DNA of 64,000 bases from DAMBHY01 sp032068765 (GTDB lineage Bacteria; Bacteroidota; Bacteroidia; Bacteroidales; Dysgonomonadaceae), in the NCBI GenBank assembly GCA_032068765.1, contig DAMBHY010000006.1, positions 1 through 64,000 of the forward strand. Direction: 5' to 3'. The position numbers were made by a program, and so were the translations under genes. Positions 1 through 8,180 of this stretch are shown one piece after another; position 1 is the stretch's first letter, and each line of letters begins with the position of its first letter. The notes under the pieces are model-generated. The model ran no database searches and was not told the DNA's origin. It worked only from the letters and a program-made list of their open reading frames with translations.

Positions 1-668
1 ATGATATGATGCTGAGCCACCTGTTGGTGAACGAACTGAAAGAAAAAGGATACGAAGTGCATTATCAAAGTTCGGTTTTCGGAGTGGGAGAAGCCATCCG
101 AAAATTTGAACCCGATGTGCTGGTTTTTGATGTAGAAATAGCTGCGGAAAACGGAATCGAATATGCGAAAGAACTTTTCGGAGGCAATCCCCATCTTCCC
201 ATTATATTTATCTCCTCACACCACGAAGAGGAAATGAAATCCGACGGATTGTTGACCGCCGGAGGAGTTGCCTATCTTGACAAACCTTTTTCTTCCAAAC
301 TGCTGGCGGCACATATTGAGCGATTCGCAAGAATGGAAAAAATATCCTCCAAAGATGACGCAAATATCGTGAAGCTGGGCAACGCACAATTGGATAAGCG
401 CAATCGCGCACTGATTTTAGCAGACGGAACTATCAAAGAACTTCGTTTGATGGAATTTGATATTTTGAGCAGAATGCTGTTGAATGCCAATGAGATTGTG
501 TCTCGTGAAGACTTGTTTTATTCCGTGTGGAAAAATCAATGTGTGTATTACAACGAGCAGAGTCTCAATAATTATATCCGGCGTTTGCGTCTGTTGTTCG
601 AAGATAATAATACGGGAGTTGCGATTGCTCTCCACCGCAATGTGGGCTATCGTTTGGAGAATATATAA
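1..668 (+). CDS. OmpR/PhoB-type response regulator (5' end outside window)
   Basis: This is the C-terminal bulk of a two-component response regulator. The reading frame is open to the window edge: the codon before the first ATG (position 6) is Asp, matching the acidic pair that opens a receiver domain, so the true start lies upstream. The receiver has the phospho-acceptor Asp in VLVFDVEI, a Ser in IIFISSHH and the conserved Lys in YLDKPF. A winged-helix DNA-binding domain follows, with SREDLFYSVW and the recognition-helix region NNYIRRLRLLF, ending in the typical GYRLENI. A cognate histidine kinase is probably upstream but cannot be seen. The regulated genes are unknown. Confidence 0.9.
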   Translation, partial: DMMLSHLLVNELKEKGYEVHYQSSVFGVGEAIRKFEPDVLVFDVEIAAENGIEYAKELFGGNPHLPIIFISSHHEEEMKSDGLLTAGGVAYLDKPFSSKLLAAHIERFARMEKISSKDDANIVKLGNAQLDKRNRALILADGTIKELRLMEFDILSRMLLNANEIVSREDLFYSVWKNQCVYYNEQSLNNYIRRLRLLFEDNNTGVAIALHRNVGYRLENI

Positions 669-735
669 TTTGTTAAATCGTTAAATTGTAGGACGGATAA
701 ATTTTCACTCCCCAATCCCACATCCGCATTATTAT

Positions 736-2751
736 TTATCTCAAGCGCATCATCATCTGCGACAAACCTCCGCCATTCTTTACATTTGTATATCCCAGTT
801 GTTGAAGATATTGTTGAGCATACGCTGAACGTGCGCCGGAGGCACAATATACTGTAATGTCGCGGTTGAAATTCTTTCCTATAACCTGCTCTGTTTTGTA
901 TGGGAGCAAATCCAAGGGCAGATTTATTGCTCCCGGATACGCTCCGGTCGCAAATTCTTCCGGTGTTCTTACGTCAACTATTATAGGTAAATTCATATCT
1001 GTTTCGTTTTCTGTTACATTTGTTTTTTCTGTTAGCTCTGTTTCTTTCTTTTCATCCCAAGATTTATGTTCGATAGGAAGTAAATCCAATTGAACATTCT
1101 TGAATCCAACAGCCATCTCATATCTTTGCAGAGAATACATTCCTCCTAAAATATTATACACATTTGTAAAACCTGCACCCTTTAACATCCTCAAAGCACG
1201 ATGACTGCTTTTGCCTGTTACGCAATTGATGAGTATTGTTTTGTTGCGGGGTAGTTTATCCATATTATCGGATAGCAAATCAATCGGAATGTGTATTGAA
1301 GACAAGATGTGAGATTTCTCAAATGCAAAAATATCGCGTATATCAAGAATAGCTACATCGTTATTCATTACAAAATCATCCAGCTCTTGCACAGTGATAG
1401 ATGGACTGAACCCGCTCATTCTGTTTTCAGCTGCGTATGCAGCCATATTGATAGCATCGTTGGGAGTGCCTAAAGGAGGAGAATATGCAAAATCGGTATC
1501 TGCTAAATCGTGGATGGTTAATTTATTGGCAACTGCTGTAGCCAAAACATCCAATCTTCTGTCGACGCCTTTGTATCCACATGTTTGTCCTCCCAAGATT
1601 ATTCCTGTATTTTTATCATAAACAACAAAGACGGATACAGTTTCCGAGCCAGGATAGTAGGAGGTATGATGTTCTTTGTGAACAACTATCGCTTCGGCAT
1701 CCATACCGGCGGCAATTGCCTGTTTGAGAGAAAGTCCTGTAATCCCTGCCACTGCGTCAAAAACTCTGACAATAGAAGTGCCAATAGCTCCGTTATACTT
1801 ATGTTTTCCTCCTAAAGCGTTTTCGGCGGCAATTCTTCCCTGGCGGTTTGCCGGGCCAGCCAAAGGAATTCTTACTTTAGTCCCATTCACTTTGTGGGTA
1901 ATTTCTACCATATCTCCCGCACCGTAAATATTTGTGTCGGAAGTTTGTAGATATTCATCTACCAAAAGTCCGCCCACTTCTCCTATTTCTAGTCCTGCAT
2001 CAATAGCTAGTTGCAGCGTTGGGCGCACGCCGATGGAAAGCAGTACCATGTCCGAATCCAAAAGCTTTCCGTTATCCAATTTTACTTGCTGAGGTAAGAT
2101 TTCTGTCACGCCCGTTGAGGTAAGCAGATTCACACCATAAGCATACATTTCGTGTTCGATAAATCCAGCAGTTTCCGCATCAAAGACATTCATCACATGT
2201 GGCATCATTTCTACCACATTCACCTGCAGACCTCTTTTAGTTAAAGCTTCCGCCATTTCCAATCCAATAAATCCACCACCAACTACGGTTGCTGTTTTTG
2301 GTTTTTTCTCATTGATAAATGCAGTGATTTTATCCATATCCTGCAGCGTCCACAACGTGAAAACATGGTCAGCATCCGCTCCAGGTATGTTTGGTTTCAC
2401 AGGTTTACCGCCTTGTGCGAGAATGAGTTTGGTATATTCAAAAGTTTTCTCGGAACCGTTAGCAGAGTTGTTGGTTTTCACCATTTTTTTATCGCGGTCG
2501 ATAGACATCACCGTTGTGTTGGTAAAAACATCCACGTTGTATTGACTTTTGAAACTTTCGGGACTTTGAAGAATAAGTTTGGAACGGCTTTGAATATCAC
2601 CGCCTATAAAATAGGGTAGTCCGCAGTTCGCAAAAGAGATATCATTGCCTGCTTCGAGCATAACGATTTCTGCGTCAGCGGAAAGTCTTCGCACTTTTGC
2701 CGCCGCTGTAGCACCCGCCGCAACGCCTCCTACAATTACAATTTTTTCCAT
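736..2751 (-). CDS. CoA-disulfide-reductase-like FAD/NAD(P) oxidoreductase with two C-terminal rhodanese domains
   Basis: A 671-residue flavoprotein. Residues about 1-440 form a pyridine-nucleotide-disulfide oxidoreductase: the FAD-binding motif is at residues 5-15, a second dinucleotide fold holds VVGGGFIGLEMAEAL, and the redox Cys43 sits in ISFANCGLPYFIGG, the position used by single-cysteine CoA-disulfide reductases. Two rhodanese domains follow, about residues 455-545 (INCVTGKSSHRA) and 580-668 (VYCASGARSAYA), each keeping the catalytic Cys. Known relatives reduce CoA disulfide, CoA persulfide or polysulfide with NAD(P)H, so a role in sulfane-sulfur handling is inferred. It is divergent from the zinc-ribbon gene and shares its repeat-containing promoter region. 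Confidence 0.88.
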   Translation of the reverse strand: MEKIVIVGGVAAGATAAAKVRRLSADAEIVMLEAGNDISFANCGLPYFIGGDIQSRSKLILQSPESFKSQYNVDVFTNTTVMSIDRDKKMVKTNNSANGSEKTFEYTKLILAQGGKPVKPNIPGADADHVFTLWTLQDMDKITAFINEKKPKTATVVGGGFIGLEMAEALTKRGLQVNVVEMMPHVMNVFDAETAGFIEHEMYAYGVNLLTSTGVTEILPQQVKLDNGKLLDSDMVLLSIGVRPTLQLAIDAGLEIGEVGGLLVDEYLQTSDTNIYGAGDMVEITHKVNGTKVRIPLAGPANRQGRIAAENALGGKHKYNGAIGTSIVRVFDAVAGITGLSLKQAIAAGMDAEAIVVHKEHHTSYYPGSETVSVFVVYDKNTGIILGGQTCGYKGVDRRLDVLATAVANKLTIHDLADTDFAYSPPLGTPNDAINMAAYAAENRMSGFSPSITVQELDDFVMNNDVAILDIRDIFAFEKSHILSSIHIPIDLLSDNMDKLPRNKTILINCVTGKSSHRALRMLKGAGFTNVYNILGGMYSLQRYEMAVGFKNVQLDLLPIEHKSWDEKKETELTEKTNVTENETDMNLPIIVDVRTPEEFATGAYPGAINLPLDLLPYKTEQVIGKNFNRDITVYCASGARSAYAQQYLQQLGYTNVKNGGGLSQMMMRLR

Positions 2752-2782
2752 ATATGTATGTTGTTTTATTATTTTATGAATG

Positions 2783-2790
2783 CAAATATA
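2783..2790 (-). promoter_or_regulatory. -7 element of the CoA-disulfide-reductase-like gene
   Basis: On the minus strand this reads TATATTTG, an exact match to the Bacteroidota -7 consensus TAnnTTTG. It lies about 32 bp upstream of the start codon at 2751. Confidence 0.7.
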
Positions 2791-2800
2791 AGCAACATTT

Positions 2801-2844
2801 TTAAATTACAATAGTATCACCAATTAAATTATAATAGTATCACC
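2801..2844. repeat. Two 21-bp direct repeats between divergent promoters (candidate operator)
   Basis: Positions 2801-2821 and 2824-2844 are direct copies with 20 of 21 bases identical, ending in AATAGTATCACC. The period is 23 bp. Both copies lie between the two facing -7 elements (2783-2790 and 2853-2860), where the -33 regions of both promoters should be, so a protein bound here could control both genes. The binding protein is unknown. Confidence 0.65.
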
Positions 2845-2852
2845 TTTTTTTA

Positions 2853-2860
2853 TATATTTG
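2853..2860 (+). promoter_or_regulatory. -7 element of the zinc-ribbon/HTH gene
   Basis: TATATTTG, an exact TAnnTTTG match. Transcription would start near 2865, which makes the GTG at 2865 an unlikely start codon and favours the ATG at 2880. Confidence 0.65.
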
Positions 2861-2879
2861 CATCGTGAAACGAAATAGC

Positions 2880-3302
2880 ATGTTTGGTAAGAAAAAACTG
2901 ACTGATAAAGAAGCGCAACTGTTGTTTGACGATGCAAACAAAACTTTGGAATACATTGCAGGAGTCAAATGGAATAAAGGTTTTGTATGCCGCAAATGTG
3001 GTTACGATAACTATTGCGAAGGTAAGACTCCTCATTCACGTCGCTGTACTCGTTGTAAAACGGAGGAATCTGCCACCGCACACACGCTTTTCCACAACGT
3101 GAAGTTTCCAATTAATAAGGCGTTTTACATTGCTTATAATGTGTGCGTTTTACAAAAAGATATTTCTTCCTATAATTATGCGGACGAACTCGGACTTAAT
3201 CAGATGACATGCTGGAAGTTTCGTAAACGGATTTTAGATTGTCTGGCACAGAAAAGTGATGCAGAGAAAAAAGACATAAAGAATATTTTGATGAATGAAT
3301 AA
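2880..3302 (+). CDS. Zinc-ribbon/HTH protein resembling the N-terminus of an IS1595-type transposase
   Basis: About 140 residues. The N-terminal half has a zinc ribbon, CRKCGYDNYC followed by CTRC. The second half (FPINKAFYIAYNVC, then a helical stretch NQMTCWKFRKRILDCL) resembles the helix-turn-helix segment that follows the ribbon in ISXO2/IS1595-type transposases. There is no DDE catalytic domain and none lies downstream, and I see no flanking inverted repeats, so it is either a transposase remnant or a domesticated DNA-binding protein. An in-frame GTG at 2865 is an alternative start. It has its own promoter and faces the CoA-disulfide-reductase-like gene across paired direct repeats, which suggests a regulator; this is inference. 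Confidence 0.72.
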   Translation: MFGKKKLTDKEAQLLFDDANKTLEYIAGVKWNKGFVCRKCGYDNYCEGKTPHSRRCTRCKTEESATAHTLFHNVKFPINKAFYIAYNVCVLQKDISSYNYADELGLNQMTCWKFRKRILDCLAQKSDAEKKDIKNILMNE

Positions 3303-3328
3303 ATACTTTCAAAGAAACATCTTGAATA

Positions 3329-3366
3329 TGTCATTCTGAATGAAGCGTTATCGCAATTAAGAATCT
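3329..3366. repeat. Interspersed TGTCATTCTGA-type intergenic repeat (degenerate copy)
   Basis: The segment begins TGTCATTCTGAATGAAGCG and ends AAGAATCT. It resembles the short dispersed repeat of the form TGTCATTCTGA...GAAGAATCT that I know from many Bacteroidota intergenic regions; this copy carries extra bases in the middle. It lies between the zinc-ribbon gene and DPP11, which converge here. Confidence 0.5.
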
Positions 3367-3414
3367 GATTAATAGGCAATATAGATGTTTCACTTAGCTC
3401 CAGAGGATATGGAT

Positions 3415-3448
3415 AAAAAAAAGGCTGCGAAATAAAATCCGCAGCCTT
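3415..3448 (-). terminator. Intrinsic terminator after dpp11
   Basis: A perfect 9-bp stem (AAGGCTGCG at 3421-3429 with CGCAGCCTT at 3440-3448) is followed, on the minus strand, by a run of T (A-run at about 3415-3422 on the plus strand). Confidence 0.85.
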
Positions 3449-3466
3449 TAAAAATATTGTATAATT

Positions 3467-5632
3467 TTACAGAATATCCATCTCTTTGATAAGGTTTGTA
3501 GCGTTACCGTATTTCTCGATAATGAAAAGCACATAACGAATATCCACGATAATGCTTCTTTGATAGTCTGGCAGGTATTGAATATCTCCACCAACACCTT
3601 CCCAATTTCGATCGAAGTTGATGCCGATAAGTTCGCCGTTGGCATTCATTACAGGACTTCCCGAATTGCCACCGGTAGTATGCGTTGTAGCGGTGAAAGC
3701 CACTGGCATCTTACCATTTTTCATAGAATAGCGACCGAAATCTTTCTTGTCATAAAGTTGCTTCAACTTGTCCGAAACCACGAATTCCCAGTTGTTGGGA
3801 TCTTCTTTTTGCATAATTCCTTCCATTGTAGTTTGGTGGTTATACACCGCACCATCATAAGGTTGATAACCCTTCACTTGTCCAAAAGTATATCGCAAGG
3901 AAAGATTGGCATCAGGTGCATATTTCATAGCTCCGTCTTTTTCCAAAATTCCTTTTACGTAAGTTCTGCGTGCTTTGTCGAAAGGATTGTCGTATACGCT
4001 CAACGCTTTGTTAAGTGCCAGATATTCTTTCATTACAGACTCTGCATAGTTGAACATCGGGTCTTCTTGCAATTGTTTTACCTGCGTATTCTGGATGAAG
4101 TCTTTCAGATTTTTTTCACTTCCGAAAATTGATTTCTTAAACACATTATCCACATAATTTGCTACATTGCCGTTAAAATCTGTGTAAATGCTTTGCAAAG
4201 CCACAGGCAAATTTTCACGTGGAATCAAGCGCACATATTCGGAAATTACCGCTGTAGAAACTTTTTTGTCCACGTCGTAATTATAATCTTTGTCTGCAAA
4301 CTTTTTGTAATCAAGAATCAAGTCGTTTTTATATTTCTCAATGTCCTCCTTGTTATTTTGTTTCAAAGCTTCTATCAGTTTGTCGCGGCTTTTCAATGAT
4401 ACTCCTGCAAACTCCACTCCGTTAAGCAATCCTTCGCTAATCATTCGTTGACGGAAGCGGAGCGATGCACGGTCGGTAACCATCTTTTCGATATCGTTTA
4501 CTGCCTGTACATATTCCGGCTTGTTGTTTTTCTTTGCCCATGCAATTACATCATTTTGAAGATTTTGTTTTGATTTAACAAAGTCGCGTTTTTCAATTGC
4601 CCAGTTTGAACCAATCGCACTTTTATAACTATTGGTAGAGCCTGCGTATTTGGATGAATACTGTATTTTCACTTTTGGGTCTTTCAACATTTCTTCCAGC
4701 ATCGCTTTCTGACGCACTTCGCGCATATTGATGCGTACTTTGTTGTCGATATCATGACGTTCTTTTACTTCAGCGGCAGTGTAGAATTTCTGCGTACTTC
4801 CAGGAAATCCCATAATCATTGCAAAATCACCTTTATCAACTCCTTTTGCAGAAACCTTCAACCATCTTTTTGGTTTTAAAGGAATATTGTCAATAGAATA
4901 CGGAGCAGGATTTCCATTTTTATCTGCATAAATACGGAAAATAGAAAAATCCCCAGTATGTCTTGGCCACATCCAGTTATCAGTATCCGCACCGAATTTT
5001 CCGATAGAACTGGGAGGAGCTCCTACCAAACGGATATCAGAATACACTTTCTTTGTAAACATCAAATACAAATTACCGTTGAAGAACTGTTTGATTTCAA
5101 CTTCAGTACCGACATTCTTTTTTAAGAAATCTTCTCCCACCTTTTCACGGGCAATTTCGTTGAGGTATTTGGGAGAAAGAAACAACACGCCGTCTTTATC
5201 TTTTGCTGCGTCCCGTTTCAAACTTTCTTTTACGTAAGCGGTAACGTCATCTATTTTGTCGATAAATGTAACGGTAAGACCCGGATTTGGGAGTTCCTGC
5301 GATTTTGAAAGTGCCCAGAAACCGTCTTCTAGATAATTGTGTTCAATGGAGCTGTGGTTTTGAATATTGTCATAACCACAGTGATGGTTTGTAAGTACCA
5401 AACCTTCCGATGAAACCACTTCGCCTGTACATCCTCTGCCAAATTGTACTACAGCATCTTTCAAAGAACTTCCGTTTGGATTGTAAATGTCGTAGTCCTG
5501 CAGCTTCAGTCCTAGTGCCTTCATATCAGCGTACTTTTGCTGTTTTAAAAGATGCAACAGCCACATTCCTTCGTCCGCCCACGCAGCAACCATCAAGAAG
5601 GAACAACATAGTGTGAGAAATAATTTTTTCAT
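3467..5632 (-). CDS. dpp11: Dipeptidyl-peptidase 11 (S46 family, Asp/Glu-specific)
   Basis: A 721-residue secreted serine peptidase of family S46, the same size as the Porphyromonas enzymes. A signal peptide (MKKLFLTLCCSFLMVAAWA) comes first. The catalytic His lies in TNHHCGYD near residue 84 and the catalytic Ser in GGNSGSPV near residue 655. The residue 18 positions after that Ser is Arg (GINFDRNWEG). Arg there defines DPP11 in P. gingivalis, while Gly marks DPP7, so release of dipeptides with Asp or Glu at P1 is predicted. It acts in the periplasm or at the cell surface and feeds dipeptides to the cell. Monocistronic, with a terminator downstream. Confidence 0.92.
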   Translation of the reverse strand: MKKLFLTLCCSFLMVAAWADEGMWLLHLLKQQKYADMKALGLKLQDYDIYNPNGSSLKDAVVQFGRGCTGEVVSSEGLVLTNHHCGYDNIQNHSSIEHNYLEDGFWALSKSQELPNPGLTVTFIDKIDDVTAYVKESLKRDAAKDKDGVLFLSPKYLNEIAREKVGEDFLKKNVGTEVEIKQFFNGNLYLMFTKKVYSDIRLVGAPPSSIGKFGADTDNWMWPRHTGDFSIFRIYADKNGNPAPYSIDNIPLKPKRWLKVSAKGVDKGDFAMIMGFPGSTQKFYTAAEVKERHDIDNKVRINMREVRQKAMLEEMLKDPKVKIQYSSKYAGSTNSYKSAIGSNWAIEKRDFVKSKQNLQNDVIAWAKKNNKPEYVQAVNDIEKMVTDRASLRFRQRMISEGLLNGVEFAGVSLKSRDKLIEALKQNNKEDIEKYKNDLILDYKKFADKDYNYDVDKKVSTAVISEYVRLIPRENLPVALQSIYTDFNGNVANYVDNVFKKSIFGSEKNLKDFIQNTQVKQLQEDPMFNYAESVMKEYLALNKALSVYDNPFDKARRTYVKGILEKDGAMKYAPDANLSLRYTFGQVKGYQPYDGAVYNHQTTMEGIMQKEDPNNWEFVVSDKLKQLYDKKDFGRYSMKNGKMPVAFTATTHTTGGNSGSPVMNANGELIGINFDRNWEGVGGDIQYLPDYQRSIIVDIRYVLFIIEKYGNATNLIKEMDIL

Positions 5633-5744
5633 TTGATGAGATTACTATTTAATTTTATTTGAATACGAGTGCATAAAGATAGAAAATAACGGAGTAAGTA
5701 CAAAGTACTCGCAGCCATAGACGACAAAATATCAAAAAAATAGC

Positions 5745-5752
5745 TATTTTTG
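5745..5752 (+). promoter_or_regulatory. -7 element of the lipoprotein-glutaminase operon
   Basis: TATTTTTG matches TAnnTTTG and lies 28 bp before the ATG at 5781. Confidence 0.65.
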
Positions 5753-5780
5753 CAAACAATAAACCCAACTTTAAAACATT

Positions 5781-6809
5781 ATGAAAATTAAATCAATTGC
5801 ACTTATTTCTTCTATCGTTCTTTTTTCGGCAATTGTCGGCTGCAATGGCAAAGGAACTACCACCGCAGCCCAAAAATCTAAAGACTCTATCGAGACAGTA
5901 AAAGAAGAACAAGAAATCAAAATGACTCCCGTAGACAAAGCCCAGTATGATGCAAAAGTGAAAGCTATTGCAAATGGCGACACTACAGGTTTGTGGCCGG
6001 TTCCAAATCAGCCAACTCCGGTGGCAGGCGCGATTCTTCCTTTCAAAAGAATTGTAGCTTATTATGGTAATCTTTATTCAAAGAAGATGGGAGCTTTAGG
6101 TGAATACGAGCCCAACGAAATGTGGACCAGATTGAAAAAAGAAGTTGCTGCATGGAATGCCGCTGACCCTTCTACTCCAGCTATACCAGCTATTCATTAT
6201 ATCGCGGTAGTTGCAGCAGGTGATCCGGTGGATGGAAAATATCGTCGCCGAATGCCCGAGTCACAAATTGACTCAGCGCTTACTATTGCAAAAATGGAAA
6301 ATGCCATTGTTTTCTTAGATATACAAGTGGCATTGAGTAATATCAAAACAGAACTTCCACTGTTGGAAAAATATTTGATGATGCCTCACGTGCATTTGGG
6401 AATTGATCCTGAATTTTCAATGAAAGATGGTACGTTGCCAGGTAAAAAGATTGGTACTTATGATGCTGCCGATATCAATTATGCATCAGGTTATCTTGCT
6501 GATTTGGTGAAGAAACATAATCTTCCTGCAAAAATATTGGTTGTACACCGGTTTACGCGCAAAATGATTACAAATTACAAGAATATTCAGCTTCGACCTG
6601 AAGTTCAAATAGTAATTGACATGGATGGTTGGGGAGAACCTACATTAAAGTACGACAGCTATAAGGCGTATGTTTATAAAGAACCAGTACAATTCACAGG
6701 TTTCAAATTGTTTTACAAAAACGATTTGAAGAAAGCGCCTCATATAATGCTTACTCCTGCCGAATTGTTGAAACTTACACCTCAGCCTATTTATATTCAA
6801 TATCAGTAA
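5781..6809 (+). CDS. Lipoprotein of unknown function
   Basis: A 342-residue protein that I cannot assign to a named family. A signal peptide ends in a lipobox (AIVGC, Cys21), followed by a Lys/Ser/Glu-rich linker and a globular domain from about residue 60. That domain has alternating hydrophobic strands and helices (RIVAYYGNLY, HYIAVVAAGDPVDG, AIVFLDIQVA, KILVVHRFTR, VQIVIDMDGWG), reminiscent of a TIM barrel; this is a visual impression only. The glutaminase gene starts 3 bp after its stop, so the two are cotranscribed and probably translationally coupled. It would be anchored in the envelope. Confidence 0.8.
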   Translation: MKIKSIALISSIVLFSAIVGCNGKGTTTAAQKSKDSIETVKEEQEIKMTPVDKAQYDAKVKAIANGDTTGLWPVPNQPTPVAGAILPFKRIVAYYGNLYSKKMGALGEYEPNEMWTRLKKEVAAWNAADPSTPAIPAIHYIAVVAAGDPVDGKYRRRMPESQIDSALTIAKMENAIVFLDIQVALSNIKTELPLLEKYLMMPHVHLGIDPEFSMKDGTLPGKKIGTYDAADINYASGYLADLVKKHNLPAKILVVHRFTRKMITNYKNIQLRPEVQIVIDMDGWGEPTLKYDSYKAYVYKEPVQFTGFKLFYKNDLKKAPHIMLTPAELLKLTPQPIYIQYQ

Positions 6810-6812
6810 GGA

Positions 6813-7727
6813 ATGAATTACGAACAATATTTTGAAGAGATATACAGATATCACAAAGCCCTTCCTAATCCCGGAAAAGTAGCGAGTTATATTCCAGAAC
6901 TATCAAAAGTAAATCCGGATTCATTCGGTGTATTCCTCACAACAGTTGGTGGTGAGGAATATTCTTATGGAAATTGGGAAACGGGGTTTTCCATTCAAAG
7001 TATTGTTAAAGTATTCGGTTTTGTACTAGCATTTTCTTATATCAAGGATAATATATGGGAACGCATGGATATGGAGCCCGCAGGTACTTCTTTCAATTCA
7101 TTAGTTCAGTTGGAATATGAAAAAGGTATTCCAAGAAATCCTTTTATCAATGCCGGGGCTATTGTGATATGCGATATCTTGATAGACTTGTTGGATAATC
7201 CTCAAGAAGACTTTTTGAAATTTATCCGCAGACTCTCACCTGATAGTTCTGTATATTACGATCTAGAAGTGGCACATTCCGAAAAATCTGTGGCATTCCG
7301 AAATTATGCCCTTGTAAACCTTATGAAATCCTTTGGAAATATACACAATGATATTGACAAGGTAATGGACTTGTATTTTATGATGTGCTCGGTAAAAATG
7401 AATTGCAAACAACTATCATCATCATTCTTGTTTTTGGCAAATAATGGAGTTGTTCCTTTTTCTCAGGAACGGATTCTTGACCCTAGCAGCACCAAACGTG
7501 TGAACGCGCTGATGCAGACTTGTGGTTTCTATGACGAAGCAGGAGAATTTGCTTTTCGCGTGGGACTTCCAGGAAAAAGCGGCGTAGGAGGAGGTATTGC
7601 GGCAGTTTTTCCTGGAGTATACAGCATTGCGGTTTGGAGTCCAAAACTGAATGACAAGGGAAATTCATATCTTGGAATGCGTTTCTTAGAGGAATTTACT
7701 TCCAAAACCAAACTATCCATATTCTGA
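6813..7727 (+). CDS. glsA: Glutaminase
   Basis: A 304-residue glutaminase of the serine-dependent, beta-lactamase-like fold, hydrolysing L-glutamine to glutamate and ammonia in the cytoplasm. Recognisable segments are GNWETGFSIQSIVKVF, with the SxxK active-site pair (Ser in SIVK), PRNPFINAGAIV, RNYALVNLMKSFGN and the C-terminal GLPGKSGVGGGIAAVFPG. The length is typical and no signal peptide is present. It is the second gene of an operon with a lipoprotein, separated by 3 bp. In gut and oral bacteria GlsA also contributes to acid resistance through ammonia release, which may apply here. Confidence 0.94.
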   Translation: MNYEQYFEEIYRYHKALPNPGKVASYIPELSKVNPDSFGVFLTTVGGEEYSYGNWETGFSIQSIVKVFGFVLAFSYIKDNIWERMDMEPAGTSFNSLVQLEYEKGIPRNPFINAGAIVICDILIDLLDNPQEDFLKFIRRLSPDSSVYYDLEVAHSEKSVAFRNYALVNLMKSFGNIHNDIDKVMDLYFMMCSVKMNCKQLSSSFLFLANNGVVPFSQERILDPSSTKRVNALMQTCGFYDEAGEFAFRVGLPGKSGVGGGIAAVFPGVYSIAVWSPKLNDKGNSYLGMRFLEEFTSKTKLSIF

Positions 7728-7838
7728 AAAAATAAGAAATACTGTAAACATTCTCGAATAATTATCTTTACCCTATTGTATATTATTAAATATCCACAAA
7801 TCTGATTTTAACAAATCACACTCTTTCATTATTTCTTT

Positions 7839-7846
7839 TACATTTG
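7839..7846 (+). promoter_or_regulatory. -7 element upstream of the frameshifted gene and the 210-residue secreted protein
   Basis: TACATTTG matches TAnnTTTG, about 41 bp before the first ATG at 7888. Confidence 0.6.
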
Positions 7847-7887
7847 TTTCGTTAATAGACGAATAACCTTCTTGCGAAACAAGCTTT

Positions 7888-8180
7888 ATGAATAATGTAG
7901 AAAAACCTTTTTACTCTTTCGTATCCCTTACATTAATGGGTTGGACGGAATATGCCGAAGTGCTGTCTGTTTCGGACGAATTTAAATTGAAACTGAGAAA
8001 GTGAATGCTGTTCCTGACGCCCCCAGTATCTCTCAAAATGCAAACTATACAGGTGTTACAGGCGTTGGATTGGTAAAACCTTCTAATATTGATCTGGATT
8101 CTGTAAGAAGTTATCGTTCTTATAAAGCAAAAAAGCGTAAAGAAGAAGTGGACAAGATAAAACGGGCATATGGTCAGTAA
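7888..8180 (+). pseudogene. Frameshifted small gene of unknown function
   Basis: An ATG at 7888 opens a 38-codon frame ending at a TGA (8002-8004). From about 7986 a second frame, one base back, runs to a TAA at 8178-8180 and overlaps the next gene's ATG by 11 bp, as in a translationally coupled pair. Joined near 8000, the two give a product of about 97 residues with SDEFKLKLRK followed by VNAVPDAPSIS. The next protein has DEYKLKLKQSLKVPDIKI at its mature N-terminus, so the two are probably related and the break separates parts of one gene. It could be a true mutation or a sequencing error. Downstream of the break only GTG (8001) could start the second part. Confidence 0.55.

Noticed and set aside
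2880..3302. Complete insertion sequence
   Set aside because: There is no DDE domain, no terminal inverted repeats and no target-site duplication.
7888..8180. Programmed -1 frameshift
   Set aside because: No slippery heptamer of the X-XXY-YYZ kind lies at the junction; only a weak AAAG is present.
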